Shown: piece by piece, positions 8,952 through 17,763 of the stretch | Position numbering within the stretch: position 1 is the first letter of the stretch | Layout of the letters: every line of letters begins with the position of its first letter | From: CAYVQF01 sp964454015 | Lineage (GTDB): Bacteria > Myxococcota_A > Bradymonadia > UBA4248 | DNA length: 64,000 nucleotides | Assembly (NCBI GenBank): GCA_964454015.1 | Contig: CAYVQF010000004.1 | Span: 1 to 64,000, forward strand | Reading direction: 5' to 3' | The notes under the pieces: model-generated | Seen by the model: only the letters and a program-made list of their open reading frames with translations | What the model was told of the DNA's origin: nothing | Databases searched by the model: none | Translations under genes and position numbers: made by a program

Positions 8952-10628
8952 ATGTCGAAGAATGATACGGACCTCAGCCTGATGCCACTGGGTGGCTTGG
9001 GCGAATTTGGTATGAACTGCCTGCTCATGGGTGCGGGCCAAACGCGGCTGATGATCGACTGTGGCGTCATGTTTCCCTCGGACGATGAACACGGCATCGA
9101 TTTCGTCACCCCCGACTTCAGCCACCTGGAACGCTTCCCTATCGACGCGCTGGTCCTCACCCACGGTCACGAAGATCACATCGGCGCGACGCCCTACCTG
9201 CTGCAATGGCTGCGCCGCCATCGCAACGGGCGCCGTCGCCAGCCCCTGCCCATCTACGGCACCCGCTTCACCCTGGCCCTGGTGCGGCGGCGCCTCGACG
9301 AACACAATGCCCTCGACGAGGTGGACCTGCGCCTCATCCGGCCCGGCCAAGAGGTCGCCATCGGCGATTTCGGCCTCGAGGCCATCGCCGTCAACCATTC
9401 CATCCCCGATGCGGTGGCCCTGGCGCTGAAGACGCCTGTGGGGACCGTGGTGCACACAGGGGATTGGCGTCTGGATCCACGCCCCGTGTCCAGCGGCCAG
9501 ACCGACCTGGCGCGCTTCTGTGCCCTCGGTGAGCGCGGCGTGCGCTTGCTCCTCTCAGACAGCACCAACATCGAGGTCGGCGGTCTGGCTGTGAGCGAAG
9601 CCGAGGTCGCCGAGGCCCTCCTCGACGCCTTCGACCTCGCCCCGGCCCGGGTGGTGGTCACCCTCTTCTCCTCCAACATCGGCCGCATCCAGAGCCTCCT
9701 CGACGCCGCCCACGCCACGGGGCGACAGGTGGCCATGCTGGGGCGTTCCCTCCAGCAAAACAGCGCTCTGGCGCGGGAGATGGGCTTCCTCAGGATGCCC
9801 CACCCGGACCTCATCATTGCGCCTGAACGCATCAACCAGACCTCGCCAGCGGAGCTGGTGGTCTTGGCGGGTGGATCCCAAGGTGAGCATGGCTCCAGCC
9901 TCTATCGCGTCGCCATGGGCGAGCACAGCCAAATGCGGGTGATGCACGGGGACACGCTGATTTATTCCAGTCGCCAGATCCCGGGCAACGAGCGGCGCGT
10001 GACGCGGGTGGTCGATGCTTTCCATCGCCAGGGTGCCGAGGTGCTCTTTCCCGGCACTCGGGCGCTCCACACCACGGGGCACGCCCACCGCGAGGAGCAG
10101 AGCCTGCTCCTGGGCATGGTCAAGCCCAAGCTCTTCATGCCCTTGCACGGCGACTACCGCCGCCTCCACATGCACGCTGAGCTGGCCAAGCGCCTCGGGG
10201 TGCCGCGTAGCGTCATCGTCAACGACGGCGAAACCTTGACCGTGCGCGAGCACGAGCACGTGATCAGCGAACGTTTGGTCACCAACCCAGGCTACGTGTT
10301 GGGACGCTTGGGGCTGGCGGCCGATACGGAGCTGCTGCGCCAGCGGCGCCACCTCGCCTTCAATGGCATGGTGGTGGTCAATGTGGTGCTCGATGCCGAC
10401 GGCGGGCTGGTGCAGGCCCCATGGGTGGAGACCATTGGCGTCGCCATGGACGTCGACGGCGTGATCAGCCAGGCGACGCGCGTGGTGGAGACGGCGCTGG
10501 CCCAGGTGGACGGCCCGCGTAGCCGCGATCGCATCGAAGAGAGCGTGCGCGTCGAGCTGCGCCGCTATTTCCGCCGCCACCTGGACCGCAAGCCGCAGAT
10601 CTCCGTGGTGGTCAATACGTTGGCCTAA
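8952..10628 (+). CDS. rnj: Ribonuclease J
   Basis: A 558-aa metallo-beta-lactamase/beta-CASP ribonuclease that matures and degrades RNA with endonuclease and 5'-3' exonuclease activity. Residues 71-78 are the zinc-binding HGHEDHIG, preceded by LMIDCGVMFPSDDEHGID, which is typical of RNase J. The later beta-CASP motifs and HTTGHAHREE and MPLHGDYRRLHMHAELA follow in order. The start at 8952 is supported by AAGGA 7 nt upstream; an in-frame ATG at 8886 has no such site. The last 100 residues match the RNase J C-terminal domain, with no extra tail. It is monocistronic by spacing, with 189 bp to the next gene. Confidence 0.95.
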   Translation: MSKNDTDLSLMPLGGLGEFGMNCLLMGAGQTRLMIDCGVMFPSDDEHGIDFVTPDFSHLERFPIDALVLTHGHEDHIGATPYLLQWLRRHRNGRRRQPLPIYGTRFTLALVRRRLDEHNALDEVDLRLIRPGQEVAIGDFGLEAIAVNHSIPDAVALALKTPVGTVVHTGDWRLDPRPVSSGQTDLARFCALGERGVRLLLSDSTNIEVGGLAVSEAEVAEALLDAFDLAPARVVVTLFSSNIGRIQSLLDAAHATGRQVAMLGRSLQQNSALAREMGFLRMPHPDLIIAPERINQTSPAELVVLAGGSQGEHGSSLYRVAMGEHSQMRVMHGDTLIYSSRQIPGNERRVTRVVDAFHRQGAEVLFPGTRALHTTGHAHREEQSLLLGMVKPKLFMPLHGDYRRLHMHAELAKRLGVPRSVIVNDGETLTVREHEHVISERLVTNPGYVLGRLGLAADTELLRQRRHLAFNGMVVVNVVLDADGGLVQAPWVETIGVAMDVDGVISQATRVVETALAQVDGPRSRDRIEESVRVELRRYFRRHLDRKPQISVVVNTLA

Positions 10629-10817
10629 GCGGCGCATAGGGGGGGCCGCCAAGGTGTCACGGCCCCTGTCGCCCCTATCCAGGACGTGGGCTTTGCTACT
10701 CGCGTGCCGCCGTCTGTTGGCCCGGGCCGCGCGGGTCGTGTAGGATCGCTGGCGCGGTGAAAACGGCGTGGGCCGAGCGTTGGGCTCGGTAGGCGCCGCG
10801 GCGCGTGGGGCCTCGCG

Positions 10818-12599
10818 ATGGAGTATTACGGCAGAAGTGCGGAAGCCATGCGACTCTTGCACGGTCGCAATTTTCGCGACGCCTTGGTGGCGTTGCGGCG
10901 CTTGCTCCACGAGACCCATGTCTCGGACGTGGAGTACGACGATTGGCTGCGTGGCGCCGCCGACGCCTACCTGCAGCTCGAAGATCCCCTTGGCGCCGGG
11001 CATATCTACCTCTACCTCCACTATTTCGATCTGGCCAAGAGCGCCTTTAGCCGCGCCGCCGCACCCCTCGATTTGGCCATGGCCCTCGAGTGTCAGGGGA
11101 GCTTCGTCGAGGCGGCGGAGCTCTTTCAGGCCAACCGGCGGCCGGTGCAGGCGGCGGTCAACTTCGAGAAGGGGAAACGCTTTCAGCAGGCGCGCCTGCT
11201 CATGGAGGGGGTCGTCGAGCTGACCCGTGAGCGCGGCGACCCCTATGCCCAGGCCTTGGCGCTGCTGAATCTGGTGCACCTCAAGAAGCTGAGCGGCGAG
11301 CCCATCTCGGCGAGTCGCGCGCAGATCATCGAGGCCTTGCGCCTCCTCGAGGTCGTGGCCGACGAGCGCGAGTCCGTGAGCAAGCTCGATGAGGCCCTGG
11401 ATTGTTACCACCTCATCGCCCAGGTGGGGCAAGAGCAGCGCGCCTTCGAGAACCTCTCCGAGGGCTACCTCAACGCCATCAGGATCCACCGCTCCCGCGG
11501 GCGTCTGCTGACGGCCTTGCGCTACTACGCGGGCATCGCGTCCATCGGCGTGGAGTGGGGCGAGGCTCACGCCGTGGCGACCATGCTGCGCGAAGCCTCC
11601 GACGCGGTGCGCAAGGCCGGGACGCTCTATGCCAACTACTACCTCAACGGGGCGGCCCACGCCTGGGTCCGGGCCGCCGAGCACAACATGGCCCACAACG
11701 GGCCGCCCGAGATGAGCGAGAACGCCCTCTTGGCGGCCCTGGATTGTGTGAACCAGCTCAACGACGCCAAAGGCGTGAGCGACTGTTACGCCAAGCTGGC
11801 GTCTTTGACCTTGCCCGAGGAGCGGCTGGTGCGCTATCGCCAGCTCCACGCCGAAGCCCAGAGTGAGCGCCGCACCATGGCGCCCATTTATCCGCCGAGC
11901 GAGCTATTGCGGCGCCCCATTCGCCTGCTGCCCCTGTGGCGCGACGATCTGGTCGAGTGGGAGCTCGGCGACGACCGTCGCGCCATCGTCAAGCGCATCG
12001 TGTGGGATCTGGGTTACCACGACACGGTGCGGCGCAAGGCGCTGAACTTGGTGCTCTTTGCCCTGTCCCGCGCCAACGACGCGGCCTCCTATCAAGCCGA
12101 GTCCATCGAGCTGGCCCGGGTCTTCGCCCACCTGCAGCCCAAGCTGGCCCTGCGCGGCTTGAAGTCTTTGTTGGCCGACCCGGTCGCCGAGGTACGCGCC
12201 GAGGCGGTGCGCTCGGCGGGGATCGCCAACAATGTGGCCGGCCTGAGTATTGTCGAGGAGGCCCTGCGCGACCCAGACGCCGGCGTGCGCCGGGCCGCCC
12301 TCGAAGCCCTGGGCAAGCACAGCTATCCAGAAGCCCTCGACCCCCTCAAGCGCATCTATGAGTCCTTTGGCGAAGCAGAGGTGCAGCGCGTGGCTCTGGC
12401 CGCCATCGGCAAGGTCCGCAGCTTCGAGGCGGCTGAGTTCATCTTCCGGGTCTTCTGCGCGGGGCGGCCAGAGCACGTGCAGGCCGTGGCCCAGCAAGCC
12501 CTCAGCGGCGCGCTGCATCCAGAATGGAAAGAGATTTTTAAGTCGCGCCTGGCCACGGAGACCCCGGAGGTGAAGGCGCGGGCCCGCTTCTTGGCGTGA
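10818..12599 (+). CDS. Helical-repeat protein (TPR-like N-terminus, HEAT-repeat C-terminus)
   Basis: A 593-aa soluble protein with no signal peptide or membrane segment. Residues 1-340 are alpha-helical pairs of TPR/SNAP type (for example DALVALRRLLHETH and LYLHYFDLAKSAFSRA), including QARLLMEGVVELTRERGD. Residues about 420-590 are HEAT-like repeats (LLADPVAEVRAEAVRSAGI, ALRDPDAGVRRAALEALG, VQRVALAAIGKV). Such proteins are scaffolds, and no catalytic residues are seen. No strong ribosome binding site precedes the ATG at 10818, so the true start could be the ATG 10 codons later. It shares its direction with RNase J and the following peptidase, but gaps of 189 and 36 bp leave the operon structure open. 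Confidence 0.75.
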   Translation: MEYYGRSAEAMRLLHGRNFRDALVALRRLLHETHVSDVEYDDWLRGAADAYLQLEDPLGAGHIYLYLHYFDLAKSAFSRAAAPLDLAMALECQGSFVEAAELFQANRRPVQAAVNFEKGKRFQQARLLMEGVVELTRERGDPYAQALALLNLVHLKKLSGEPISASRAQIIEALRLLEVVADERESVSKLDEALDCYHLIAQVGQEQRAFENLSEGYLNAIRIHRSRGRLLTALRYYAGIASIGVEWGEAHAVATMLREASDAVRKAGTLYANYYLNGAAHAWVRAAEHNMAHNGPPEMSENALLAALDCVNQLNDAKGVSDCYAKLASLTLPEERLVRYRQLHAEAQSERRTMAPIYPPSELLRRPIRLLPLWRDDLVEWELGDDRRAIVKRIVWDLGYHDTVRRKALNLVLFALSRANDAASYQAESIELARVFAHLQPKLALRGLKSLLADPVAEVRAEAVRSAGIANNVAGLSIVEEALRDPDAGVRRAALEALGKHSYPEALDPLKRIYESFGEAEVQRVALAAIGKVRSFEAAEFIFRVFCAGRPEHVQAVAQQALSGALHPEWKEIFKSRLATETPEVKARARFLA

Positions 12600-12635
12600 G
12601 CCGAGGGAGCGCCAAGCGACGAGAGAGGTGAGCAG

Positions 12636-14855
12636 ATGAACGAGAAGGAGAGTGCTTTGGGGACGCGCTTGGGGGCGGCGGCGCGGCCCCCTTGGCTGCT
12701 GTGTGGAGCGGCCTTAGCTTCTCTGTGCCTGGGGTGGGCGTGTGCGGCGGCACCGCAGGTGACCCAAGAGTCCGCGCCTATGGCCCAGCAACAGGGGGAA
12801 GAGATGCCGCGATGGCCGCAACTGAACTACCCGGCGTCGCCGCGAGGCGAGGCCTTCGATCTCCTCTGGGGACAAGAGGTCCCCGATCCCTTCCGCTGGC
12901 TCGAGGAGGTCGACCAGCCCGCGACCCAGGCGTGGATGACCGCCCAGGACGCCCTGGCCGTGTCCGTCTTGCACCCCTTGCCCCTGCGCGAGTCCCTCGC
13001 CCAGCGCCTCACGGAGCTCTTCTACGTCGACGCCATCTCGCCGCCGCGCCAGCGCGGGGAGCGCCTCTTCTACAGCCGGCGCCACGCCGACCGGGAGAAG
13101 ACCATCTATTATGTGCGCGAAGCCGACGGTCGTGAGCGGGTGCTCCTCGACCCCAACACCCTCAGCGAGGACGGCAGCGTCGCCGTCGGGGTCTTCGTGC
13201 CGAGCTGGGATGGCCAACGGGTGGCCTACGCGCTGCGCGCCAATAACGCCGACGAGGCGACCCTCTATGTGATGCGCGTCGACGACGGCAGCACGTCCGA
13301 GCTCGACGTCATCGAAGGGGCCAAATACGCTCGCCCCGTGTGGACCCCCGAGAATGACGCCTTCTACTACACCTGGTTGCCCGTGGACCCGACGATCCCC
13401 GTGGACGAGCGGCCGGGCTGGGCCGAGATCAGACGTCACACCATTGGCAGCGATCCCGCGACGGACGCCATCGTGCGCGAGCGCTTGGGCGATCCGCGCA
13501 AGTTCTCCAGCGTCGCCTTGTCGCGCAACGGGCGTTGGCTCTTGCACTACGTGCACTTCGGCTGGAATGAGACGGAGGTCTTCGTCCGGGATCTGCACGA
13601 TCCCGGCGCCGACTTCGTCGCGCTGCCCGTGCAAGCCCAGCGCCTCTATGAGGTCTTGCCCCATGAGGACGCTTTCTATGTCTTCACCAACGAGGGCGCG
13701 CCGCGCTATCGCCTCTTCAAGGTAGACCCCAGTGATCTGGCGCGCGAGGGGTGGGTCGAGGTCGTGGCCGAAGATCCCGAGGCGGTCATCGAGGAAGCGG
13801 CCATTTTGGGAGGGCGCTTGGTGCTGCGCACCCTCGTCGACACCTTTGGCCACATCGTCACCCTGGATCTCGAAGGCGGCGATCGCCGCGAGGTCGCCTT
13901 GCCTGGGATGGGCGCAGTGACCGCCCTGGTGGGGCGCGCCGAGGACAGCGTCGCCTATTTCGCCTTTGAGTCGCCGACCTTGCCCCCGCAGGTGCACACC
14001 CTCGACTTGCGCACCCACGCCACCGCGTTGTGGTCGGCGGTGACCGTGCCCATCGATCCCTCGCCCTACGTGGTCGAGCAGCACTGGTTCACCTCCAAGG
14101 ATGGCACCCGGGTGCCTTTGCAGATGATCCGGCGCCGCGATCTGGAGCGCCACGGGCAGAACCCGGTGTTGCTCTATGGCTATGGCGGTTTCAACGTCTC
14201 CATCGTTCCCGCCTTCCGCGCCTCGACATACGCCTGGCTCGAGGCCGGGGGCACCTACGTGGCGGTGAACCTGCGCGGCGGCGGTGAGTTCGGCGAGGCC
14301 TGGCACCAGGCGGGGATGCGGGAGAAGAAGCAAAACGTCTTCGATGACTTTATCGCGGCGGCGGAGTATCTGATCGCTGAGGGCTACACCAGCCCGGCCC
14401 ATCTGGGGATTTACGGCGGCTCGAACGGCGGCCTGCTCGTCGGTGCGGCAGTGGTACAGCGGCCGGAGCTCTTCGGCGCCGTGGTCTGCGCCGTGCCCTT
14501 GCTCGACATGGTGCGCTATCACCGCTTTGGCAGCGGCCGCACTTGGATCGCCGAGTACGGCTCCGTCGAAGAGAGCGAGGACCTCTTTGCCGCCATCTAC
14601 GCTTACTCACCCTACCATCACGTCGCACCGGGGCAGGGCTATCCGCCGACGCTGTTCTTGTCGGCCGACAGCGACGACCGGGTCGATCCCATGCACGCGC
14701 GCAAGATGGCCGCGGCCATGCAAGTGGCGGGAGCGGATACGGTCTTGTTGCGCATCGAGCGCAACGCCGGTCACGGGGGCACGGACTTGGTGAAGCAAGC
14801 CGTGGCCAAGAACGCAGAGGTCTTTGCCTTCTTGTGGCAGGCCCTCGCGCCGTGA
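12636..14855 (+). CDS. Prolyl oligopeptidase family serine peptidase (S9A), lipoprotein
   Basis: A 739-aa peptidase cleaving short peptides after proline. It begins with a signal peptide ending in a lipobox-like LGWACA, so it is probably anchored on the envelope, followed by the seven-bladed propeller domain (about residues 110-470; VPDPFRWLEE before it is a family hallmark). The C-terminal alpha/beta-hydrolase carries the triad: Ser596 in GGSNGG, the Asp within SADSDDRVDP (about 680) and His713 in NAGHGG. Length fits exported bacterial S9A enzymes. The ATG at 12636 has AGGTGAG just upstream. It ends 6 bp from the convergent stop of the next gene. Confidence 0.92.
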   Translation: MNEKESALGTRLGAAARPPWLLCGAALASLCLGWACAAAPQVTQESAPMAQQQGEEMPRWPQLNYPASPRGEAFDLLWGQEVPDPFRWLEEVDQPATQAWMTAQDALAVSVLHPLPLRESLAQRLTELFYVDAISPPRQRGERLFYSRRHADREKTIYYVREADGRERVLLDPNTLSEDGSVAVGVFVPSWDGQRVAYALRANNADEATLYVMRVDDGSTSELDVIEGAKYARPVWTPENDAFYYTWLPVDPTIPVDERPGWAEIRRHTIGSDPATDAIVRERLGDPRKFSSVALSRNGRWLLHYVHFGWNETEVFVRDLHDPGADFVALPVQAQRLYEVLPHEDAFYVFTNEGAPRYRLFKVDPSDLAREGWVEVVAEDPEAVIEEAAILGGRLVLRTLVDTFGHIVTLDLEGGDRREVALPGMGAVTALVGRAEDSVAYFAFESPTLPPQVHTLDLRTHATALWSAVTVPIDPSPYVVEQHWFTSKDGTRVPLQMIRRRDLERHGQNPVLLYGYGGFNVSIVPAFRASTYAWLEAGGTYVAVNLRGGGEFGEAWHQAGMREKKQNVFDDFIAAAEYLIAEGYTSPAHLGIYGGSNGGLLVGAAVVQRPELFGAVVCAVPLLDMVRYHRFGSGRTWIAEYGSVEESEDLFAAIYAYSPYHHVAPGQGYPPTLFLSADSDDRVDPMHARKMAAAMQVAGADTVLLRIERNAGHGGTDLVKQAVAKNAEVFAFLWQALAP

Positions 14856-14861
14856 GTCGCT

Positions 14862-15698
14862 TCAGTAGAAGTAGGGGTTGTTCAAGCTGATGTTGGTGCT
14901 GAGGATGATGGTGCGCACTTGCTCGATGAGGGCGCCATCGGCTTCGAGAAGGCTGCCCTTGGGGTCACCGCTCAGGGAGGCGAAACCCGTCTCGGCTTGG
15001 TCCATGAAGACCACGTAGTGGTGGCCGAGGTGCGCGTCGAGGGCGCGCTGCCAGAGGGCGCTGTCTTGGGTGTAGAAGTAGACCTGGATCGGCAGGCCCA
15101 GGCTGACCTCGCCTTGGAGCTTGTCTAGGGGCAGCAAAGTGAGCACCAGGAGGGTGGGCTGGATGGAGGCCTCGTAGGACAGCTCTGGGGGCCAGAGATC
15201 GTCGTCTGGAGCCGCCGCGAGCCAGGCATCGTCCCCGTCCCAGGGCTCCCCCTCCCAGGCACTATCGAGCCAAGCATCCTCTGCGGTGCCCAGGGCGTCC
15301 AGCTCTTCGGGGCGTCCCGCCCTGAGGGCTTCGAGGAGCAGGCTGGTGTCGACGGCGTCGGGCTGCCCCGCGCCGAGAGTGGTGTCGCCGAGGGTGCCGA
15401 TTCGGATCAGGTCGGGGGCCGCCGCCGGCATCTCGACGGCTTTGACCAGCGCTGGGGGCGCTGGGGGCTCGCTGGCGATGACCTGCACGGCGAGGAGGCG
15501 GCCGACGAAGATGGCTTGGGCCTGGCGCGTCTGCTCTTGGAGGGGCGAGAGCGACTCGCCGCCCCAGAAATCGCCGGGGTAGGTACTGTAGATGGGTGAG
15601 CGCGCGAGGGCGTTGCCGGGGAGAAGGCAGAGCGCCACGAGGGCGAGGGCGAGGCCGCCGGCGGTGGGTGCCGTAAAGGGACGTGAGGAGGTGGGCAA
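14862..15698 (-). CDS. Exported protein of unknown function
   Basis: A 278-aa protein with a clear signal peptide (GLALALVALCLLPGNALA, cleavage likely after ALA near residue 32). The mature part starts with RSPIYSTYPGDFWGG. It contains an acidic low-complexity stretch around residues 125-170 (LDSAWEGEPWDGDDAW), then beta-rich segments such as LLVLTLLPLDKLQGEVSLG and HHYVVFMDQAETGFASL. The 'AIFVGRLLAVQVI' segment near residue 65 followed by 'VFMDQAE' recalls OB-like domains of secreted proteins, but I cannot name a family. The gene is convergent with the peptidase gene and shares no operon. A role cannot be assigned. Confidence 0.65.
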   Translation of the reverse strand: MPTSSRPFTAPTAGGLALALVALCLLPGNALARSPIYSTYPGDFWGGESLSPLQEQTRQAQAIFVGRLLAVQVIASEPPAPPALVKAVEMPAAAPDLIRIGTLGDTTLGAGQPDAVDTSLLLEALRAGRPEELDALGTAEDAWLDSAWEGEPWDGDDAWLAAAPDDDLWPPELSYEASIQPTLLVLTLLPLDKLQGEVSLGLPIQVYFYTQDSALWQRALDAHLGHHYVVFMDQAETGFASLSGDPKGSLLEADGALIEQVRTIILSTNISLNNPYFY

Positions 15699-15872
15699 GG
15701 GAGGGCTCCCGCTAGAGGGTGGCGCGTCGCGCGTTGCGCGCTTGCGTGGGTGCTAAGGTGGCGTCATAGTTGGCGGACCAAGAAAGCGAGCGGCGCCACG
15801 GGCTACCCGCCATGGCGTCGGGACAGGACCATTGTAGAACGCGCCCTAGGGATTAGCAAAAGGAGTCGTGCC

Positions 15873-16325
15873 ATGGAGCCACAGGGAAAGTTGACCTTCT
15901 TCTGCCCGAAGTGCCAGCAGAAGCTTTCGTTTCTCGAAGGGACGGTGATCAAGATGATCGGGCGTCTGCACGCCCCCACCTTTAGCTGCCAGACCTACAT
16001 CTATGTGCCGGCCAAGCTGGGCCAGCACGGCGCCATCATCGGCGAGGGGGTCAGCCTCGAAGAGGGGGCGATGGTGGAGTTGGAGTGCATCAACGCGGCT
16101 TGTGCCCACAACTTCACCACCCCCTACAACGCCGAGCTGGCGGAGATCGCCATGGTCGACGCGGGCGAGACGCCTTTCAAGGTGGTCTTCAACAAGGTGT
16201 GGGGCAAACACACGACCTTTGTCCTGGACATGCGCTCCAAGACGGTGATCCAGCATTTTGGCGAGGACGCCGAGGGCTTCTTCGCCTCGGAGGAGGAGCG
16301 GGGCCGCAACTTTTTTGGCCACTGA
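15873..16325 (+). CDS. Small zinc-ribbon protein of unknown function
   Basis: A 150-aa cytoplasmic protein. The ATG at 15873 has a perfect AAGGAG 7-8 nt upstream, which fixes the start despite a longer open frame. Residues 11-14 are CPKC, and a second pair appears as CINAAC about residues 70-75, so one zinc site is likely. The rest is mixed: EGTVIKMIGRLHAPTFSCQ, then a beta-rich half ending FFASEEERGRNFFGH. It does not match a family I can name. The next gene starts 100 bp downstream, past an imperfect hairpin. Confidence 0.7.
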   Translation: MEPQGKLTFFCPKCQQKLSFLEGTVIKMIGRLHAPTFSCQTYIYVPAKLGQHGAIIGEGVSLEEGAMVELECINAACAHNFTTPYNAELAEIAMVDAGETPFKVVFNKVWGKHTTFVLDMRSKTVIQHFGEDAEGFFASEEERGRNFFGH

Positions 16326-16383
16326 GGCGCTCAGGTGGGGGGCGGAGGGAACTTGCGTCGCCCGTTGATGTCCTAAGCCCGTC

Positions 16384-16410
16384 AACGAGATAGGCCTGGG
16401 GCCTGTCGTT
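16384..16410 (+). terminator. Imperfect hairpin after the zinc-ribbon gene
   Basis: AACGA (16384-16388) pairs with TCGTT (16406-16410), and an inner AGGCC pairs with GGCCT, with a 2-nt bulge and a very short loop. Only a weak T-containing stretch follows. It may be a terminator or an attenuator for the metalloprotease gene, which begins 16 bp downstream. Confidence 0.3.
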
Positions 16411-16425
16411 CTTGGTGGGGGCGGG

Positions 16426-17718
16426 ATGTTCGCGCGCAACGGGTGCTGGGCCCTGCTGGTGGGAGTCTTGGGCGCCCTGGGATGGGTGGCGTGGCAAGAT
16501 GCCCAGCCGGTGGCGCCGGCGCCGCTGTTCAGGACCTGGGCCCCCCTGGCGGCCGAGCCGCACCGCATCGCCTTGGTGCCCGTGGGGCCTCTGCCGCGTC
16601 CGGTGGTGGAGCAAGTGGCGATGCGCTTGAGCCGCGCCACGGGGGCCAGCGTGCGGGTGCTGCCGGCGGTGGCTGTGCCGCCCGAGGCGGTGGACGCGTC
16701 GCGGGGGCAGGCCCACGCCGCCCTGCTCCTGAACGCACTGTATTTTCGCAAGCGCCCCGAGGTGGAGGTGCTCTTGGGCCTGACCGCGGCGGATCTCTAT
16801 GCCGATGGGTGGCAATACCTCTACGGCTACAGTCAACCCGATGGCGGTGTCGCCATCGCTTCGGTGGCGCGCCCGTGGGGGGAGATGCGCGCCTTTGCGC
16901 CGTGGCGGGCGAGCGCCGCCGTGGCCCACAAGGTTCTGGTGCACGAGCTGGGGCATCTCTTGGGGCTGCACCATTGCCGCCACGCGCGCTGTGCCATGAA
17001 CACGGTGGACCACGCGGCCGAGCTCGCCACCTTGGCGCCGCGCTACTGTCCGCGCTGCGCCCTGCAGGCGCAACGCGAGGTGCGCTCCCGGGAGAGGGAT
17101 CCTCTGGCGCGCGCCGATGGCCTCTATCGCCGGGGTGCCTTCGTGCAGGCGTGGGCCCATTATGCGGTCTTGGCCCTGCAGGAGCCCTTCGCGGCGTCGC
17201 GCATCAACCGCCTCGGGGTGGCCTCAGCGGCCCTCGGGGCGGGGGCTGTGGCGGAGAAGGCCTACCGCTACGCCATCGTCTTGGACGATGCGTATCCTTT
17301 GCCGTACTACAACTTGGGGCTCTTGCTCGCGGCGCGGGCGAATGCTGCGGCCGGCGCGCCCGGGGCGGAGCGGGAGCGTCAGGAGAGCATCGCGGCGCTG
17401 CGGGCGGGTTTCGAGCGCGACCCCGAGCGCTTGGAGGCCCTCGGGCTGATGGCGGTGGTTTTCTATGAGGTCTTCGCCGACGAGGTGCAGGCCGCGCGTT
17501 ATATGCGGCGTTACGTCGAGGCCGGTGGGCGGCACCCGGCGATCCTTTTTCGCTACGATCGCCTCATGCACCCGCCGTTGGTGTCCTTCTCGGACCACGA
17601 GGTGCCCATCATCTGGGGCCACGCCGACAGCTCTTTGCGGGGCGCCATTGTGGAGTTCAAGGCGCGTCTCTTTTGGCTGTTGGAGCTGCGTTCGTTGGTG
17701 GCGGCGCTGGGGCCCTGA
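16426..17718 (+). CDS. Exported archaemetzincin-like metalloprotease with TPR-like C-terminus
   Basis: A 430-aa protein with an N-terminal hydrophobic segment (WALLVGVLGALGWVAW) that is a signal peptide or anchor. Residues 173-211 carry the archaemetzincin (peptidase M54) zinc signature: His173-Glu174, His177, Gly180 and His183 form the metzincin site; Cys184, Cys189, Met191 (Met-turn) and Cys208/Cys211 supply the second, structural zinc site. One residue is missing from the usual Met-Cys spacing (16 instead of 17). After about residue 225 comes a helical TPR-like region (LYRRGAFVQAWAHYAVLAL; AYRYAIVLDDAYPLPYYNLG). M54 proteins are usually about 200 aa and cytosolic, so export plus a repeat domain is unusual. 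It is followed by a strong bidirectional terminator. Confidence 0.85.
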   Translation: MFARNGCWALLVGVLGALGWVAWQDAQPVAPAPLFRTWAPLAAEPHRIALVPVGPLPRPVVEQVAMRLSRATGASVRVLPAVAVPPEAVDASRGQAHAALLLNALYFRKRPEVEVLLGLTAADLYADGWQYLYGYSQPDGGVAIASVARPWGEMRAFAPWRASAAVAHKVLVHELGHLLGLHHCRHARCAMNTVDHAAELATLAPRYCPRCALQAQREVRSRERDPLARADGLYRRGAFVQAWAHYAVLALQEPFAASRINRLGVASAALGAGAVAEKAYRYAIVLDDAYPLPYYNLGLLLAARANAAAGAPGAERERQESIAALRAGFERDPERLEALGLMAVVFYEVFADEVQAARYMRRYVEAGGRHPAILFRYDRLMHPPLVSFSDHEVPIIWGHADSSLRGAIVEFKARLFWLLELRSLVAALGP

Positions 17719-17730
17719 GGGGCGAGGGGG

Positions 17731-17756
17731 GCGCCCCTTGCCGTTGCAAGGGGCGC
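17731..17756. terminator. Bidirectional hairpin between convergent genes
   Basis: A perfect 11-bp inverted repeat (17731-17741 with 17746-17756) around a 4-nt loop lies between the stop of the metalloprotease gene (17718) and the stop of the Cys-rich lipoprotein gene (17764) on the other strand. There is no T-tract, but position and symmetry fit a terminator serving both genes. Confidence 0.65.
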
Positions 17757-17763
17757 TACCCGG

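Noticed and set aside
9555..11849. A 764-codon minus-strand frame across RNase J and the HEAT protein
   Set aside because: It spans two recognisable genes and reads as low-complexity antisense.
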